Assembly (NCBI GenBank): GCA_002307275.1
Contig: DBTX01000084.1
Coordinates: 16,401 to 23,847 of the forward strand
Length of the DNA: 7,447 nucleotides
Direction of reading: 5' to 3'
DNA from: Hungateiclostridiaceae bacterium UBA1305
GTDB lineage: Bacteria; Bacillota; Clostridia; Acetivibrionales; DTU013
Shown: piece after piece, positions 5,958-7,447 of the stretch
Position numbering within the stretch: the stretch's first letter is position 1
Layout of the letters: every line of letters begins with the position of its first letter
Notes under the pieces: generated by a model
The model's input: only the letters and a program-made list of their open reading frames with translations
What the model was told of the DNA's origin: nothing
Databases searched by the model: none
Translations under genes and position numbers: made by a program

Positions 5958-7447
5958 ATGGATATTAGAAAATATCATGTGAAATGGTTATCACAAAGCA
6001 CAAATTCAGGCGAATCCATGCCTTGCGGGGGCTTTGACACCGGTTCCAATATCTGGACGGAAAATAACGAGGTTCTGATGTATATCGACCGCAGCGGAAG
6101 TTTTGATGAAAACAATCAAATGCTAAAGCTGGGAAGATTAAGGTTTCAGTTCAGCCGCAATCCTTTTCTAAAGAAATTTTCACAGGAACTGGTTCTTGAT
6201 AAGGGTTATGTCATGATTTGTGGTGATCATCTTGAGATGATCATATGGTTTGATGCAACAAAACCTGTATGCCATATAGATATTAATTCCCGGGATGATA
6301 TCGAAACAACAGTTCAGTATGAAAGCTGGCGCATGGAAGAAAGGGAACTGGCTTACGGAGAAATCGGCACAGGGGAAAGGCAAGCGGCGGCAAGCTATGT
6401 ATGTTATCCGGGAAAGGTCATTACGTATCCGGATAATATTACTCTGGATGACAAGAGCATCACATTCTGCCATCAGAATCGAAATGACAAATTGCTGTTC
6501 GATTTTCTGGTAGATCAGCAAAATTTGTCGGAAATAAGGGATAAACTGGATAACCCGCAAAAGGACCTTGTTTTTGGCGGCAGAATAATAGGAGATAATT
6601 GCAGCTTTGCTGGACAGACTACCGGCAGTTATGCGGGAATTGGCTACACCGGGTTTGCTTTGAAATCAAAAGCCTGTAAAACGCATTCCTTCCATATTTG
6701 CCTCCATTCCACGAAAGCTTTGTCTATTGCGGAATGGCAAACCGGTCTGGATAACTTATGCAACGAAGCAATTGCAGACAAAGCGGCATGCGAAAGAACC
6801 CGGAACTGGTGGTCGGAATTCTGGAACAGAAGTTATATTGATATTAACCCGGATAAGGACCAGAATGACACAGGTTATCAAATTTCCCGCAATTATGCTC
6901 TTTTCAGGTACATGCTCGGTTGCAACGCATATGGGGAATATCCCACAAAATTCAATGGCGGACTGTTTACTACAGATGCGTGCTATTCCATCGGAGAAGG
7001 GCACACGTTCTATTCGGATGTAAGCTACGAAGGTAAGACGCCGGATTTCCGCATGTGGGGAGGAGGAAGCTTCACAGCCCAGAACCAGCGGCTGGTCTAT
7101 TGGCCGATGCTGAAAACAGGCGATTTTGATATGATGCCCTCGCAATTTGATTTTTACAACAGATTGCTGAAAAACGCGGAGCTAAGAACTTATGAGTATT
7201 GGGGACACAAGGGTTGCTCCTTTACTGAGCAACTGGAAAACATCGGACTTCCCATAGGGTGGACCTGGGGATATGAAGACACTCCGTGGGAAGCCTTCCG
7301 CAGACCGAAAAATTATGACCGGACAGAGCTGAAATGTCCTTCTACCAAATATGAGTATAGTAGCCAGTTGGAATTTGCTTATATGATCATCTTGTTCCAC
7401 AAATACACCGGACAGGATATTTCCAGATATATCCCCTTTATTGAGAG
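5958..7447 (+). CDS. DUF5703-type six-hairpin glycosidase-like protein, cut by window end
   Basis: An open frame of 496 codons runs off the window; GGGGG (5948-5952) supports the ATG at 5958. The N-terminal segment (HVKWLSQSTNSGESMP, then SNIWTENNEVL, SGSFDENNQMLKLGRLR and NPF to about residue 70) fits the beta-sandwich domain of DUF5703 proteins, whose usual MPLGNGDIGLNVW is here MPCGGFDTGSNIW. A helical catalytic-type part starts near 283 (NWWSEFWNRSYIDI), with KFNGGLF (331-337), DFRMWGGG (363-370), NQRLVYWPML (376-385) and GDFDMM (388-393), as in (alpha/alpha)6-toroid glycosidases related in layout to GH95. E424 in the HKGCSFTE segment is a possible catalytic acid by position, which is inference. 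No signal peptide is present, so it is probably cytosolic and works beside the GH127 enzyme on imported glycan. I know of no characterised activity for this family. Family members are usually some hundreds of residues longer, so the C-terminal part is missing because of the window edge. Confidence 0.82.
   Translation, partial: MDIRKYHVKWLSQSTNSGESMPCGGFDTGSNIWTENNEVLMYIDRSGSFDENNQMLKLGRLRFQFSRNPFLKKFSQELVLDKGYVMICGDHLEMIIWFDATKPVCHIDINSRDDIETTVQYESWRMEERELAYGEIGTGERQAAASYVCYPGKVITYPDNITLDDKSITFCHQNRNDKLLFDFLVDQQNLSEIRDKLDNPQKDLVFGGRIIGDNCSFAGQTTGSYAGIGYTGFALKSKACKTHSFHICLHSTKALSIAEWQTGLDNLCNEAIADKAACERTRNWWSEFWNRSYIDINPDKDQNDTGYQISRNYALFRYMLGCNAYGEYPTKFNGGLFTTDACYSIGEGHTFYSDVSYEGKTPDFRMWGGGSFTAQNQRLVYWPMLKTGDFDMMPSQFDFYNRLLKNAELRTYEYWGHKGCSFTEQLENIGLPIGWTWGYEDTPWEAFRRPKNYDRTELKCPSTKYEYSSQLEFAYMIILFHKYTGQDISRYIPFIE

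Noticed and set aside
5927..5958. Perfect TTGACA as a promoter -35 for the DUF5703 gene
   Set aside because: The only -10-like bases at acceptable distance overlap the ribosome binding site and start codon, so a normal promoter cannot fit here.
6295..7145. Short open frames on both strands inside the DUF5703 gene (6295-6513 and 6727-7023 plus; 6756-7145 minus)
   Set aside because: All lie within the continuous frame from 5958, which shows clear family motifs; these are shadows.
1..7447. CRISPR array, tRNA, rRNA, integrase or transposase genes
   Set aside because: I looked for regular spaced repeats, tRNA-like cloverleaf ends and recombinase motifs on both strands and saw none; the 13-bp repeats at 1-40 have no spacers.

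Overview
The window reads as accessory carbohydrate-use DNA from a low-to-mid GC Gram-positive bacterium. An anaerobic member of the Clostridia is most likely; Paenibacillus-like Bacilli are the main alternative. The reasons are strong AGGAGG-type ribosome binding sites ahead of the genes, a lipobox-bearing solute-binding lipoprotein of the LplA/YtcQ kind, a cytosolic GH127 enzyme and a DUF5703-type protein. The taxonomic call is inference from gene families and style; no marker gene is present. All five genes lie on the plus strand.

Layout: (1) Bases 1-112 hold three near-identical 13-14 bp direct repeats and possibly the last codons of an upstream gene, perhaps an ABC permease. (2) 113-1837 encodes a sugar-binding lipoprotein of an ABC importer and is closed by a perfect 12-bp hairpin at 1853-1880. 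(3) 1908-3488 encodes a membrane thiol-redox protein: signal peptide, two tandem thioredoxin-like domains (CGSC and CDDC), then a six-helix CcdA/DsbD-type membrane domain. It is followed 24 bases later by a small protein of unknown function (3513-3821). (4) 3822-3926 is a long imperfect inverted repeat that closes this pair. (5) 4052-5866 encodes a cytosolic GH127 (DUF1680) enzyme of the beta-L-arabinofuranosidase type with all expected zinc and catalytic residues visible. (6) 5958 to the window end is the first 496 codons of a DUF5703-type six-hairpin glycosidase-like protein, cut by the window edge.

How they may work together: the lipoprotein would capture an oligosaccharide outside the cell and pass it to permeases, probably encoded upstream of the window. 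The GH127 enzyme and the DUF5703 protein, neither with a signal peptide, would process it in the cytosol. The redox pair between transporter and hydrolases is the odd element. The lipoprotein carries a CxxC (CYHC) in its mature part, and the next gene encodes an extracytoplasmic dithiol relay. A dedicated thiol-maintenance role for the transporter is therefore a testable but unproven idea; simple neighbourhood coincidence is the alternative.
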